DNA of 15,159 nt, taken from positions 1-15,159 of the forward strand of contig CAYIYN010000033.1 in NCBI GenBank assembly GCA_964367645.1, written 5' to 3'. The notes under the pieces are model-generated. The model worked only from the letters and a program-made list of their open reading frames with translations. It was not told the DNA's origin and made no database searches. Below, one piece after another: positions 1 through 6,168 of this stretch; the first letter of the stretch is position 1, and every line of letters begins with the position of its first letter. Both the position numbers and the translations under genes were made by a program. Origin of the DNA: RGIG4097 sp964367645 (GTDB lineage: Bacteria > Bacillota > Clostridia > Christensenellales > CAG-917).

Positions 1-167
1 AGTGGTGGGAGAAATACCCCCTTGTGGGGAAAGAGGGGGCATCTAAGATAAAAAGTAAGATAAGTGGTGACTGATACGAAGTGACGCTTCGCTACAACGT
101 ACGCACTCCCAAACGGAAAGCAAAAACCAGTAAAATAGCAAGAAGAGAAAATAAATAGTACCATTGT
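1..167. other. Intergenic edge sequence with G/C-run palindrome
   Basis: No gene is supported here. Near the left edge a run of five C (about 17-22) and a run of five G (about 34-39) can pair as a short hairpin; all three forward frames stop by about position 75. The rest is A-rich and leads into tRNA-Pro. A weak AT-rich stretch just before the tRNA could be its -10 box, but I see no convincing -35. The C-run/G-run arrangement resembles interspersed palindromes common in Clostridia genomes, but this is only an impression. Confidence 0.4.
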
Positions 168-244
168 CGGGGTGTAGCGCAGTTTGGTAGCGCGTACGGT
201 TCGGGACCGTAAGGCCGCGAGTTCGAATCTCGCCACTCCGACCA
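168..244 (+). tRNA. tRNA-Pro (anticodon CGG)
   Basis: A complete 77-nt cloverleaf can be folded by eye. The acceptor stem pairs CGGGGTG with CACTCCG (one G-T wobble), the D stem pairs GCGC with GCGC, and the anticodon stem pairs TACGG with CCGTA around the loop TTCGGGA, giving anticodon CGG followed by G37 as usual in proline tRNAs. The T stem pairs GCGAG with CTCGC around TTCGAAT. The discriminator is A and the CCA end is encoded. It decodes CCG proline codons. A palindromic stretch begins at its CCA end. Confidence 0.96.
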
Positions 245-364
245 CAAAGTTCGCTAGAGCACACTAATTCGTGTAATTTCACTTTTAAAAGCCAAAGCAC
301 CGTGCAGAATGCACAACGGCGCTTTGGCTTTTAAAATGGCACGCAAAGCGTGCCAAACTTTGTG
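243..364. repeat. Nested inverted repeats after tRNA-Pro
   Basis: The outer arms are CACAAAGTT (243-251) and AACTTTGTG (356-364). Inside lie a perfect 16-bp inverted repeat (283-298 with 321-336), whose loop holds a second 5-bp hairpin (302-306 with 310-314), and a perfect 8-bp hairpin (337-344 with 348-355, loop AAA). The left outer arm overlaps the tRNA CCA end. This could be a small palindromic insertion element or simply a compound terminator. No coding capacity is seen. Confidence 0.5.
283..336 (+). terminator. Long hairpin, possible terminator of tRNA-Pro
   Basis: A perfect 16-bp stem (283-298 with 321-336) encloses a 22-nt loop with its own small hairpin. The 3' arm ends in CTTTTAAAA, so the U tract lies within the stem and is weak for a rho-independent terminator. 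The position, about 40 nt after the tRNA, suits transcript ending or processing. Confidence 0.45.
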
Positions 365-438
365 CCGTGGAACAAATAGCGAGTATCATAACGAACTGAA
401 CAACAAAGTGCAGTGCTTATAACGGCGTCTTTGTGAGC

Positions 439-472
439 AAAATAAAACCGCCGCGGAAAATCCGTGACGGTT
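439..472 (-). terminator. Rho-independent terminator of tRNA-Gln / ZIP unit
   Basis: Read on the minus strand, AACCGTC and CGG pair with CCG and GGCGGTT (446-452 with 466-472, plus an inner 3 bp), followed by TTTTATTTT. It lies a few bases after the 3' end of tRNA-Gln and would end transcripts that contain the tRNA and possibly the upstream ZIP gene. Confidence 0.75.
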
Positions 473-474
473 TG

Positions 475-548
475 TGGCAGGAGCTATAGGAATTGAACCT
501 ACACCGTGGGAGTCAGAGGCCCATGTGCTACCACTACACCAAGCTCCA
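475..548 (-). tRNA. tRNA-Gln (anticodon CTG)
   Basis: A 74-nt cloverleaf on the minus strand with encoded CCA and discriminator G73. The anticodon loop is CTCTGAC, giving anticodon CTG with T33 and A37, so it reads CAG glutamine codons. The T arm pairs GTAGG with CCTAT around TTCAATT. The D stem is 3 bp, as in other glutamine tRNAs. Two positions are unpaired: 1-72 is T-T (usually T-A in bacterial tRNA-Gln) and 31-39 is C-T (usually A-T). It begins only 45 bases after the ZIP gene stop, so it may be cotranscribed with that gene. Confidence 0.9.
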
Positions 549-593
549 GCGACAGTGGCTATTATAAAACACGGCGATTTTTTTGTCAACTTT

Positions 594-1475
594 CTAAAAC
601 AAATAGACGAAAAGCATTGCGCAGATTATGCCGATAAGCATACTTACCGCAGGCACTCTGCCCTCTTCCATAAGCGTTGCTTGAGGAAGAATCTCGCAAA
701 AAGTGACGTACAACATTGCGCCGCCGGCAAGCCCCATACAGATACCCGAAGCCACCGCACTGATGCCTCCAATCAAAATGCCCAAAACCGCGCCCAGAAC
801 GGTTGCGAAACCGGCAAGCGTCGTAAGCCCGATGTTCTTCCAGTCACTTATGCCTCCCTCTGCAAGAGGAGCGGCAATCGCCATACCTTCGGGGATGTTA
901 TGGACTGCTATTATAATCGCAATCAGCACGCCTGTGGACATCTGCACGGCACCGGACGCGCCTATCGCCATACCTTCGGGAAAATTGTGAAGCGCTATTG
1001 CCAAAAGCATAATTATACCGGCTTTTAGCATCCTTTTTTTCATTTCATCGGATTGTGCCGCGCCCGATGTAGCGTCTTTCCCGTTGGACAATTCGTCATT
1101 TTTTACGGCAAGCACAGCCGTTTCATGATGAAGTTCGGCAAGTCCTTTATGAGTGGCGCGCATATTTTCGACTATGTCAATGATCTTATTTAGCCCGTAA
1201 ATGACAATCATTCCGGCAACTAGAGTACTCACCCCTAACAACACGCCCGACGGTTTCCATCCGTTTATAATGGACGATTCTATGGACTGGGGAATCATCG
1301 CAAAGGTTACGACTCCCACCATAACTCCTCCCGCAAACGAGAGAACACGTCCCATAACTTTTGTTCCTTTGCCTTTGAGCAACACGCCTATCACTCCGCC
1401 AAGCCCCGTACCGGCGACTCCGGCCACGAGAGATAGCACCAGAATAAGCGTGTTTCCTGAAAGATTTTCCGGCAT
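594..1475 (-). CDS. ZIP family divalent metal transporter
   Basis: A 293-residue integral membrane protein of the ZIP family (GufA/ZupT-like), expected to import zinc or related divalent metals across the cytoplasmic membrane. The two signature metal-site helices are clear: HNFPEGMA at 163-170 and HNIPEGMA at 192-199, with a further glutamate in EILPQ near 261. About eight hydrophobic segments are visible. A polar loop at roughly 105-148, rich in H, E, D and K, separates the third and fourth helices as usual in ZIPs and contains a HH pair at 116-117. The start is fixed by AAGGAG (1484-1489) eight bases upstream of ATG. The gene diverges from degV, and tRNA-Gln follows on the same strand. The metal carried cannot be told from sequence. 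Confidence 0.92.
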   Translation of the reverse strand: MPENLSGNTLILVLSLVAGVAGTGLGGVIGVLLKGKGTKVMGRVLSFAGGVMVGVVTFAMIPQSIESSIINGWKPSGVLLGVSTLVAGMIVIYGLNKIIDIVENMRATHKGLAELHHETAVLAVKNDELSNGKDATSGAAQSDEMKKRMLKAGIIMLLAIALHNFPEGMAIGASGAVQMSTGVLIAIIIAVHNIPEGMAIAAPLAEGGISDWKNIGLTTLAGFATVLGAVLGILIGGISAVASGICMGLAGGAMLYVTFCEILPQATLMEEGRVPAVSMLIGIICAMLFVYLF

Positions 1476-1498
1476 ATTCTATACTCCTTGTTGGTTAA

Positions 1499-1504
1499 AT
1501 TATA
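1499..1504 (-). promoter_or_regulatory. -10 box of the ZIP gene promoter
   Basis: A perfect TATAAT on the minus strand, 9 bases before the AAGGAG ribosome site. No good -35 is visible at 16-18 bases. If it is used, transcription would start around 1492 and the leader would be under 20 nt. Confidence 0.5.
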
Positions 1505-1532
1505 TTATTTTAAGCGTTAATAACTACTGTAA

Positions 1533-1561
1533 TTGACTTTATTCAACGTGTATGTTAGTTT
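1533..1561 (+). promoter_or_regulatory. Candidate promoter of degV-family gene
   Basis: TTGACT (1533-1538) is followed after 17 bases by TAGTTT (1556-1561). Transcription would begin about 1568, which is the A of the ATG, so the mRNA could be leaderless. The -10 match is weak (3 of 6). Confidence 0.35.
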
Positions 1562-1567
1562 ATTCAT

Positions 1568-2449
1568 ATGACAAAATATTACGTAACGACTGACCAAACT
1601 GCAGACCTTCCTTCTTCGCTTTACGAAGACGATTTTGCAGTTATCAAAATGTCTTACGTGTTGGACGGCATACTTTACGACGACAAAGAAAGAGCCTTTC
1701 TCTCCCCTGAGGAGTTTTACGCTCAACTTGTATCGGGGAAATTCGCCTCGACCTCAATGCCGTCGGAAGAGGATTCACAGGCATTTTTTGAAACAATTTT
1801 AAAACAAGGCTACGACATTCTTCATATTTCATTTTCTTCCGCCCTGTCGGGAAGTTATGAGGGCTATTTGAACGCCGCCAAACGCGCCTTAACAAATTAT
1901 CCCGACAGACAAATAAGAGTCATAGACAGCCTTTGCGCAGCTTGCGGAGAAGGACTTTTGGTTTATTACGCATTGAAAAAACACACAGAGGGTGCCTCGC
2001 TAGAAGAGAATGCCGAGTATATTTTGGATTTGCGGCATCATATAGGTCACGCTTTTACGGTGGACGATATGCTCCATTTGTACCGCGGCGGAAGAGTTTC
2101 AAAGACAACCGCCGTAGTCGGTCAAACTTTTAAGATGAAGCCCATTTTGATGGTTTCGGAAAAAGGCGAACTTATCCCGACGAACACCGTTATCGGTCGC
2201 CGTTCTGCCCTAAAAGTTTTGGTGGACAAGATGGAAGCAAAGGGAAGCGGTTATAAAAACGATCTTATCATCATAGGACACTGTGATTGCTATGACGACG
2301 CAATGATATTAAAGACAATGGTTGAAGAGCGTTTTGGAAAACAAAATATTATTATTTCTCCGATAAGCCCGATTGTCGGTACGCATCTGGGCAAAGGCGG
2401 CATAACGCTCCATTATTTATGCAGCGACAAAGTTCCCTTTGTAAGATAA
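1568..2449 (+). CDS. DegV family fatty-acid-binding protein
   Basis: A 293-residue soluble protein with the whole DegV fold, close to the usual length of about 280. DegV proteins bind a fatty acid; some act as FakB subunits that present fatty acids to the kinase FakA in Firmicutes. Family landmarks: TSMPS at 62-66, SSALSGSY at 90-97 (a lipid head-group loop), the region 167-215 with LYRGGRVSKTTA and the following KPIL, and ISPIVGTHLGKGG near 266-278. There is no Shine-Dalgarno sequence before ATG 1568 (the preceding bases are pyrimidine and AT rich), unlike nearly every other gene here. A promoter-like TTGACT just upstream would give a leaderless mRNA. No fakA partner is in the window. Confidence 0.93.
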   Translation: MTKYYVTTDQTADLPSSLYEDDFAVIKMSYVLDGILYDDKERAFLSPEEFYAQLVSGKFASTSMPSEEDSQAFFETILKQGYDILHISFSSALSGSYEGYLNAAKRALTNYPDRQIRVIDSLCAACGEGLLVYYALKKHTEGASLEENAEYILDLRHHIGHAFTVDDMLHLYRGGRVSKTTAVVGQTFKMKPILMVSEKGELIPTNTVIGRRSALKVLVDKMEAKGSGYKNDLIIIGHCDCYDDAMILKTMVEERFGKQNIIISPISPIVGTHLGKGGITLHYLCSDKVPFVR

Positions 2450-2479
2450 AACCGCCTAAACTGTAAACAAACCGTACAC

Positions 2480-2550
2480 GCAAATAAGTATTAATCAAAC
2501 GTTTATGCAAATAAATATTTATCAAAATGTTTGTGCAATGTAAAATATTT
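2480..2550. repeat. Degenerate 27-28 bp tandem repeat
   Basis: Two copies of an AT-rich unit beginning GCAAATAA (2480-2506 and 2507-2534), sharing most positions, then a partial third copy starting GCAATGTA. It lies between the degV stop and the shared terminator. No function is visible. Confidence 0.5.
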
Positions 2551-2560
2551 AAGGACTAAA

Positions 2561-2591
2561 AAAGCGCACCGTGGGGTGCGCTTTTATTTTT
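2561..2591. terminator. Bidirectional terminator between degV and the ceramidase-like gene
   Basis: A perfect 10-bp stem AAAGCGCACC / GGTGCGCTTT (2561-2570 with 2575-2584), loop GTGG, followed on the plus strand by TTTTATTTTT. On the minus strand the stem is followed by a T run as well, so it can serve both convergent genes. Confidence 0.88.
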
Positions 2592-2661
2592 GCATAATCG
2601 CCTATTTCATCTTTAGTCTTTTTTGTTTTAATACGATTGAAATACTTGCCTATTTTTATCT

Positions 2662-3654
2662 TTAGGCTTCTGCTTTTTCTTCGTCTTCTGCAACCTCTTC
2701 AACAACAACGGGTGCTTCGTCCTCTGTTGATGCACATTCACACTCTGTCGAGCATTCTGCACATTCGCAAACGTCGTCGGTCATAGGTTTAGGTGTTTCA
2801 AGCCAGTTGCAGTTTTCTCTGGGGTTTGTTGCGCCGATACGCTCCTCTGCCACAAAAATAAGGCTCACCGTGCCGAGTGCAGCCGACATATGCCACCAAC
2901 TGTGAGGGTGAATTGCGCCGCCGAGGATTGGTGCAACCGTATTGTCGCCGAAAATGTTGGACATCAAAAGACCGAGCAAGAACCAGCCGATTGTCACAGC
3001 CAGCATACGCTTTTCGTTTTTGGTGAACACTTTGAACGACGTGAAGAATATAGGAAGAATCGGGAGTGCAAGGAGCAGACAGTTAAATTCCGCCATTGAC
3101 ATACCGGGATCGTTTCCTCCCATTGACGCGCCTTGTACAGCACTGAAATAAAGCGGTCTGTCGTGGAAAGCCCAAACTTCGATTGTGAGGAACACCAAGG
3201 CATAGATGAAGAATCCTGTTATTGCAAGGCCGCCCCATTTGCGCATTTTTTTGCCGGTAAATTCCATAACAAAGCACATAATTGCCGTATACGCCATGCC
3301 GAATGTGAAAGACATATCGATATATGAACCAATGAGTTTTGTTGTTAAAACTCCGCGTTGGAATTCGTCATAAACGGCGTCGTGCATCATGACGGAAGTT
3401 ACGGCACAAACCGCGGTGACAAGGAAAAAGGCATACCACCACCACTTTTTGAAACTCATACCTTTGAGTGCGAGCACGATGATGCCCAAAATCCCTGCAA
3501 ACATCAACACATAGTTGGTTTGCACGGCTGCATATTGTGCAGCATATGTAGAAACAGAAACGGGTGTGCCGGCAGTGTATTCGACGAATATATTTGCCAT
3601 TTTGTCAGCCCAGTCAATAAAGTTCCACTGAATTGCGGAAATGCTACTAAACAT
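2662..3654 (-). CDS. Alkaline ceramidase-like (CREST superfamily) membrane hydrolase
   Basis: A 330-residue protein with seven hydrophobic helices. It carries the CREST metal-hydrolase pattern: S87-x3-H91 at the end of helix 2, D113 in helix 3, and H251-x3-H255 in helix 7. The last segment (HSWWHMSAALG) and the preceding FLLGLLMSNIFGDN closely follow the layout I recall for eukaryotic alkaline ceramidase (H-A-W-W-H-I-L-T-G-L-G after a FLLGF helix). The N-terminal FIDWADK recalls the DWCEEN calcium site, less exactly. Family members cleave an amide bond in membrane lipids with zinc; the bacterial substrate is unknown. After the last helix comes a cytosolic-looking tail with C296, C298, C301, C305 and C307 and a very acidic end. 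A strong ribosome site AGGAGG (3662-3667) and a good promoter precede it. Assignment is from motif layout, not from a search. Confidence 0.75.
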   Translation of the reverse strand: MFSSISAIQWNFIDWADKMANIFVEYTAGTPVSVSTYAAQYAAVQTNYVLMFAGILGIIVLALKGMSFKKWWWYAFFLVTAVCAVTSVMMHDAVYDEFQRGVLTTKLIGSYIDMSFTFGMAYTAIMCFVMEFTGKKMRKWGGLAITGFFIYALVFLTIEVWAFHDRPLYFSAVQGASMGGNDPGMSMAEFNCLLLALPILPIFFTSFKVFTKNEKRMLAVTIGWFLLGLLMSNIFGDNTVAPILGGAIHPHSWWHMSAALGTVSLIFVAEERIGATNPRENCNWLETPKPMTDDVCECAECSTECECASTEDEAPVVVEEVAEDEEKAEA

Positions 3655-3683
3655 TGTTATTCCTCCTATTCATAGATACAAAT

Positions 3684-3712
3684 ATTACAACACACAGATG
3701 AGCAAAAGTCAA
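3684..3712 (-). promoter_or_regulatory. Promoter of the ceramidase-like gene
   Basis: On the minus strand TTGACT (3707-3712) is separated by 17 bases from TGTAAT (3684-3689). The predicted start near 3677 leaves a leader of about 20-25 nt before the ATG at 3654. Confidence 0.7.
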
Positions 3713-3737
3713 TCCATATTATAAGAGTAAAAACCGC

Positions 3738-3778
3738 TAAAAATTGGAAAAACGACACAATTCGTGCCGTTTTTCCAA
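3738..3778 (-). terminator. Terminator of the M29 aminopeptidase gene
   Basis: A 15-bp stem (3744-3758 with 3764-3778) contains one G-T wobble on the minus strand, where the plus-strand reading has a mismatch, so it favours minus transcription. It is followed on the minus strand by TTTTT. It lies about 25 bases after the stop at 3802. Confidence 0.75.
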
Positions 3779-3801
3779 ATTTTTATACATAATAAACCAT
3801 A

Positions 3802-4923
3802 TTACTTGAGATTTTCAGGGTTCAACACGCAAAGATTTGGCAAAACGAATATCCCGTCTTTTCTTATCAAAACGTCGTCAAAATATATCTCTCCGCCGCC
3901 GTGCTCTTTTGTTTGAACCATAACCAAGTCCCAGTGCACGGCGCTGACGTTGCCGTTTGGTGCGTCGTCATAGCAAGCGCCCGGTGTGAAGTGAATCGAA
4001 CCGCTGATTTTTTCGTCAAAAAGAATGTCACCTATAGCGGTGTTGATATAGGGATTTAATCCAAACGAAAATTCTCCGACGTACCTCGCTCCCTTGTCCG
4101 TATCAAAAATAGCAACGGCGCGTTTTGTGTCGTTTGCACCAACGTTCACAATTTTTCCGTCTTTGAAAGTCAGTTCTACGTTTTCAAACTTAAATCCGTT
4201 TTCAATAGAAGGCACGTTGTACGCAATAACTCCGTTCACGCTGTCGCGCACGGGTGCGGTGTACACTTCGCCGTCGGGAATATTGCATAGTCCGCTGCAT
4301 TTTACGGCTCCTACGCCCTTTATTGAGAATGTCAAATCTGTTTTGCCCGGCCCTTTTATCCTCACCTTGTCCGTTCTGTTCATAAGGGCGGCAAGTGGGT
4401 CCATAGCTTTGTCCATTTTGGCGTAGTCAAGATTGCACACATCAAAGAAATAGTTCTCAAATTGCTCGGTGCTCATGCCCGCAAGTTGGCTCATTCCTTC
4501 TGTCGGATAGCGCAAAATCACCCACTTTGTTTTTTTGACGCGGATATTATGATGCACGATTTGGGCGTAAAACTTGTCGTAGGCCTGCATTTTATCGTCG
4601 GGCACGTCGCTTAATTCATAACTGTTGTTGCCGCCGCGCACACCGATATAGCACTGCATTTTTTCCATTTTTGCCGCATCTTGCTCCGCCCAAAACTTGA
4701 GCATATCTTCATCGGCACCTTTCAAAATTTCGCGCTTTATGCGATTGTCTTGCAAATTGACAAACGGCATACCGCCTGCGTTATAAATTTCTTTCACTAT
4801 AAGAGCAACCAACTGAAAATCACAACCGGAAGCGTCAATCCACACTTTTTCGCCTTTCTGAACTCTGCAAGAATAATTTACTAGGTTTTTGGCAAGAACT
4901 TGTTGCCTTTCGTCACATATCAT
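3802..4923 (-). CDS. M29 family aminopeptidase (AmpS/PepS-like)
   Basis: A 373-residue cytosolic metallo-aminopeptidase that removes N-terminal residues from peptides. It is somewhat shorter than the usual ~410. The metal ligands of the family are all present in the expected order: E219 in NIPDGEVYTAP, E284 in GARYVGEFSFGLN, H311 in SIHFTPG, and H330 with D332 in HWD. The N-terminal half (1-180) is the typical alpha/beta domain starting at ERQQVLAKNLVNYSCRVQKGE. The start is set by AAAGGAGGT (4931-4939), 7 bases from ATG. It is divergent from the aldolase gene and shares with it a TTTTGACAC element. It is monocistronic, with its own terminator. Confidence 0.93.
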   Translation of the reverse strand: MICDERQQVLAKNLVNYSCRVQKGEKVWIDASGCDFQLVALIVKEIYNAGGMPFVNLQDNRIKREILKGADEDMLKFWAEQDAAKMEKMQCYIGVRGGNNSYELSDVPDDKMQAYDKFYAQIVHHNIRVKKTKWVILRYPTEGMSQLAGMSTEQFENYFFDVCNLDYAKMDKAMDPLAALMNRTDKVRIKGPGKTDLTFSIKGVGAVKCSGLCNIPDGEVYTAPVRDSVNGVIAYNVPSIENGFKFENVELTFKDGKIVNVGANDTKRAVAIFDTDKGARYVGEFSFGLNPYINTAIGDILFDEKISGSIHFTPGACYDDAPNGNVSAVHWDLVMVQTKEHGGGEIYFDDVLIRKDGIFVLPNLCVLNPENLK

Positions 4924-4943
4924 ACAAACTACCTCCTTTGCTT

Positions 4944-4972
4944 ATTATAACCCTTTAGTGTCAAAAACACAA
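4944..4972 (-). promoter_or_regulatory. Candidate promoter of the M29 aminopeptidase gene
   Basis: A perfect TATAAT on the minus strand (4944-4949), with TTGTGT (4967-4972) 17 bases upstream as a weak -35. The -10 is only a few bases from the ribosome site, so the leader would be extremely short. TTTTGACAC (4958-4966) lies inside the spacer. Confidence 0.5.
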
Positions 4973-5019
4973 CTTGCATGATTAAATTGCGGCGCAGCAC
5001 AATTCAAATTCAAAAATGA

Positions 5020-5048
5020 TTTACTTTTGACACATTGAGTTGTATAAT
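5020..5048 (+). promoter_or_regulatory. Promoter of the fructose-bisphosphate aldolase gene
   Basis: TTTACT (5020-5025), a 17-base spacer, and a perfect TATAAT (5043-5048). The predicted start near 5055 gives a leader of about 26 nt. TTTTGACAC (5025-5033) overlaps the -35 and spacer, mirroring the aminopeptidase promoter. Confidence 0.65.
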
Positions 5049-5067
5049 AATCACAATCAACACAGTT

Positions 5068-5073
5068 GGAGGA
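5068..5073 (+). promoter_or_regulatory. Ribosome binding site fixing the aldolase start
   Basis: GGAGGA lies 7 bases before ATG 5081. The in-frame TTG (5066) overlaps it and the in-frame ATG (5075) is only one base away, so both are ruled out as starts. Confidence 0.85.
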
Positions 5074-5080
5074 AATGTTT

Positions 5081-6010
5081 ATGCCACTGGTTACAACAAC
5101 CGAAATGTTCAAAAAAGCGTACGAGGGCGGTTACGCAATCGGCGCTTTCAACGTCAATAATATGGAACTTATTCAAGGTATCGTCGAAGCGGCGACCGAA
5201 GAACAAGCCCCCCTTATTTTGCAAGTCTCCTCAGGTGCCAGAAAATATGCCAACACGACATATCTCACAAAGATGGTTGAAGCCGCAGTCATCACAAGCG
5301 GTCTGCCAATCTGTTTGCACCTCGATCACGGCGATACTTTTGCGCTGTGCAAAGACTGCGTGGACAACGGTTTCACCTCCGTCATGATTGACGCAAGCGC
5401 ACATCCGTTTGCAGAAAACATCAGCATCACCAAACAAGTTGTTGAATATGCTCACGACCACGGCGTTGTTGTCGAAGCGGAACTCGGCAAACTTGCAGGC
5501 ATCGAAGACGCTGTGAACGTGTCCGCAAAAGACGCAAGTTACACCGATCCCGATCAGGTGCAGGAATTTGTTGAAAAAACCGGAGTGGACTCCCTTGCAA
5601 TCGCAATCGGTACTTCCCACGGCGCATTCAAGTTTAAGGGACAACCTCAACTCCGCTTTGATATATTAAAAGAAGTCGAAAGCAGACTGCCCGGATTCCC
5701 TATCGTTCTGCACGGCGCATCCAGTGTGCCTCAGGATTTAGTGAAGATTATCAACCAGTATGGCGGCAGTATGCCCGGCGCACAAGGCGTGCCCGAAGAA
5801 ATGCTTCGCAAAGCAGCAAGCATGGCTGTATGCAAAATCAATATAGACAGTGACCTCCGTCTTGCCGTCACCGCGACAATCAGAGAACACTTTGCACTCA
5901 ACCCTTCTCACTTTGATCCCAGACAATATCTCGGACCGGCAAGAGAAGCGGTCAAAAAAGTCGTCAAACACAAACTCGTCGACGTGCTCGGATGCAACGG
6001 CAAAGCATAA
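5081..6010 (+). CDS. fba: Fructose-bisphosphate aldolase, class II
   Basis: A 309-residue zinc-dependent aldolase that splits fructose 1,6-bisphosphate into dihydroxyacetone phosphate and glyceraldehyde 3-phosphate in glycolysis and runs the reverse in gluconeogenesis. The catalytic D82 and zinc ligand H83 lie in LHLDHGD, the other zinc ligands are H180 (GTSHG) and H211 (LHGASS), and the phosphate-binding NIDSD is at 254-258. An acidic residue E134 in VEAELG also matches the family. Length and motifs fit the class II tagatose/fructose-bisphosphate aldolase group; tagatose specificity cannot be excluded but the housekeeping role is likelier. Its strong promoter, good ribosome site and perfect terminator point to high expression. 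Confidence 0.95.
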   Translation: MPLVTTTEMFKKAYEGGYAIGAFNVNNMELIQGIVEAATEEQAPLILQVSSGARKYANTTYLTKMVEAAVITSGLPICLHLDHGDTFALCKDCVDNGFTSVMIDASAHPFAENISITKQVVEYAHDHGVVVEAELGKLAGIEDAVNVSAKDASYTDPDQVQEFVEKTGVDSLAIAIGTSHGAFKFKGQPQLRFDILKEVESRLPGFPIVLHGASSVPQDLVKIINQYGGSMPGAQGVPEEMLRKAASMAVCKINIDSDLRLAVTATIREHFALNPSHFDPRQYLGPAREAVKKVVKHKLVDVLGCNGKA

Positions 6011-6043
6011 AACAACACCAAAAAATTTAATACATTAAAAACA

Positions 6044-6075
6044 AAAACCGCCGATTTCGGCGGTTTTTTATTATT
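6044..6075. terminator. Terminator of fba, usable on both strands
   Basis: A perfect 10-bp stem AAAACCGCCG / CGGCGGTTTT (6044-6053 with 6058-6067), loop ATTT, followed by a T run on the plus strand. On the minus strand the same stem is followed by TTTTTGTTTTT, so it may also end the PF06695-type gene, whose stop is about 95 bases away. Confidence 0.88.
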
Positions 6076-6168
6076 GCTGTATTGCGTTGATTTTATAATC
6101 TTTTTTACAATATTTGCTTCTTGACATTTGTTTTTTGATACTTTTCAAACTTTAGTTGGTTAATCCAA

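Noticed and set aside
43..300. 85-codon minus-strand open frame over tRNA-Pro
   Set aside because: It reads through the antisense of the tRNA; such GEIRTRG peptides are typical false ORFs over tRNA genes.
474..1028. 184-codon plus-strand open frame over tRNA-Gln and the ZIP gene
   Set aside because: It lies antisense to a clear ZIP transporter and a tRNA, has no family features and no ribosome site.
4094..4426. 110-codon plus-strand open frame inside the aminopeptidase gene
   Set aside because: It is the antisense shadow of a conserved M29 coding region with all catalytic residues.
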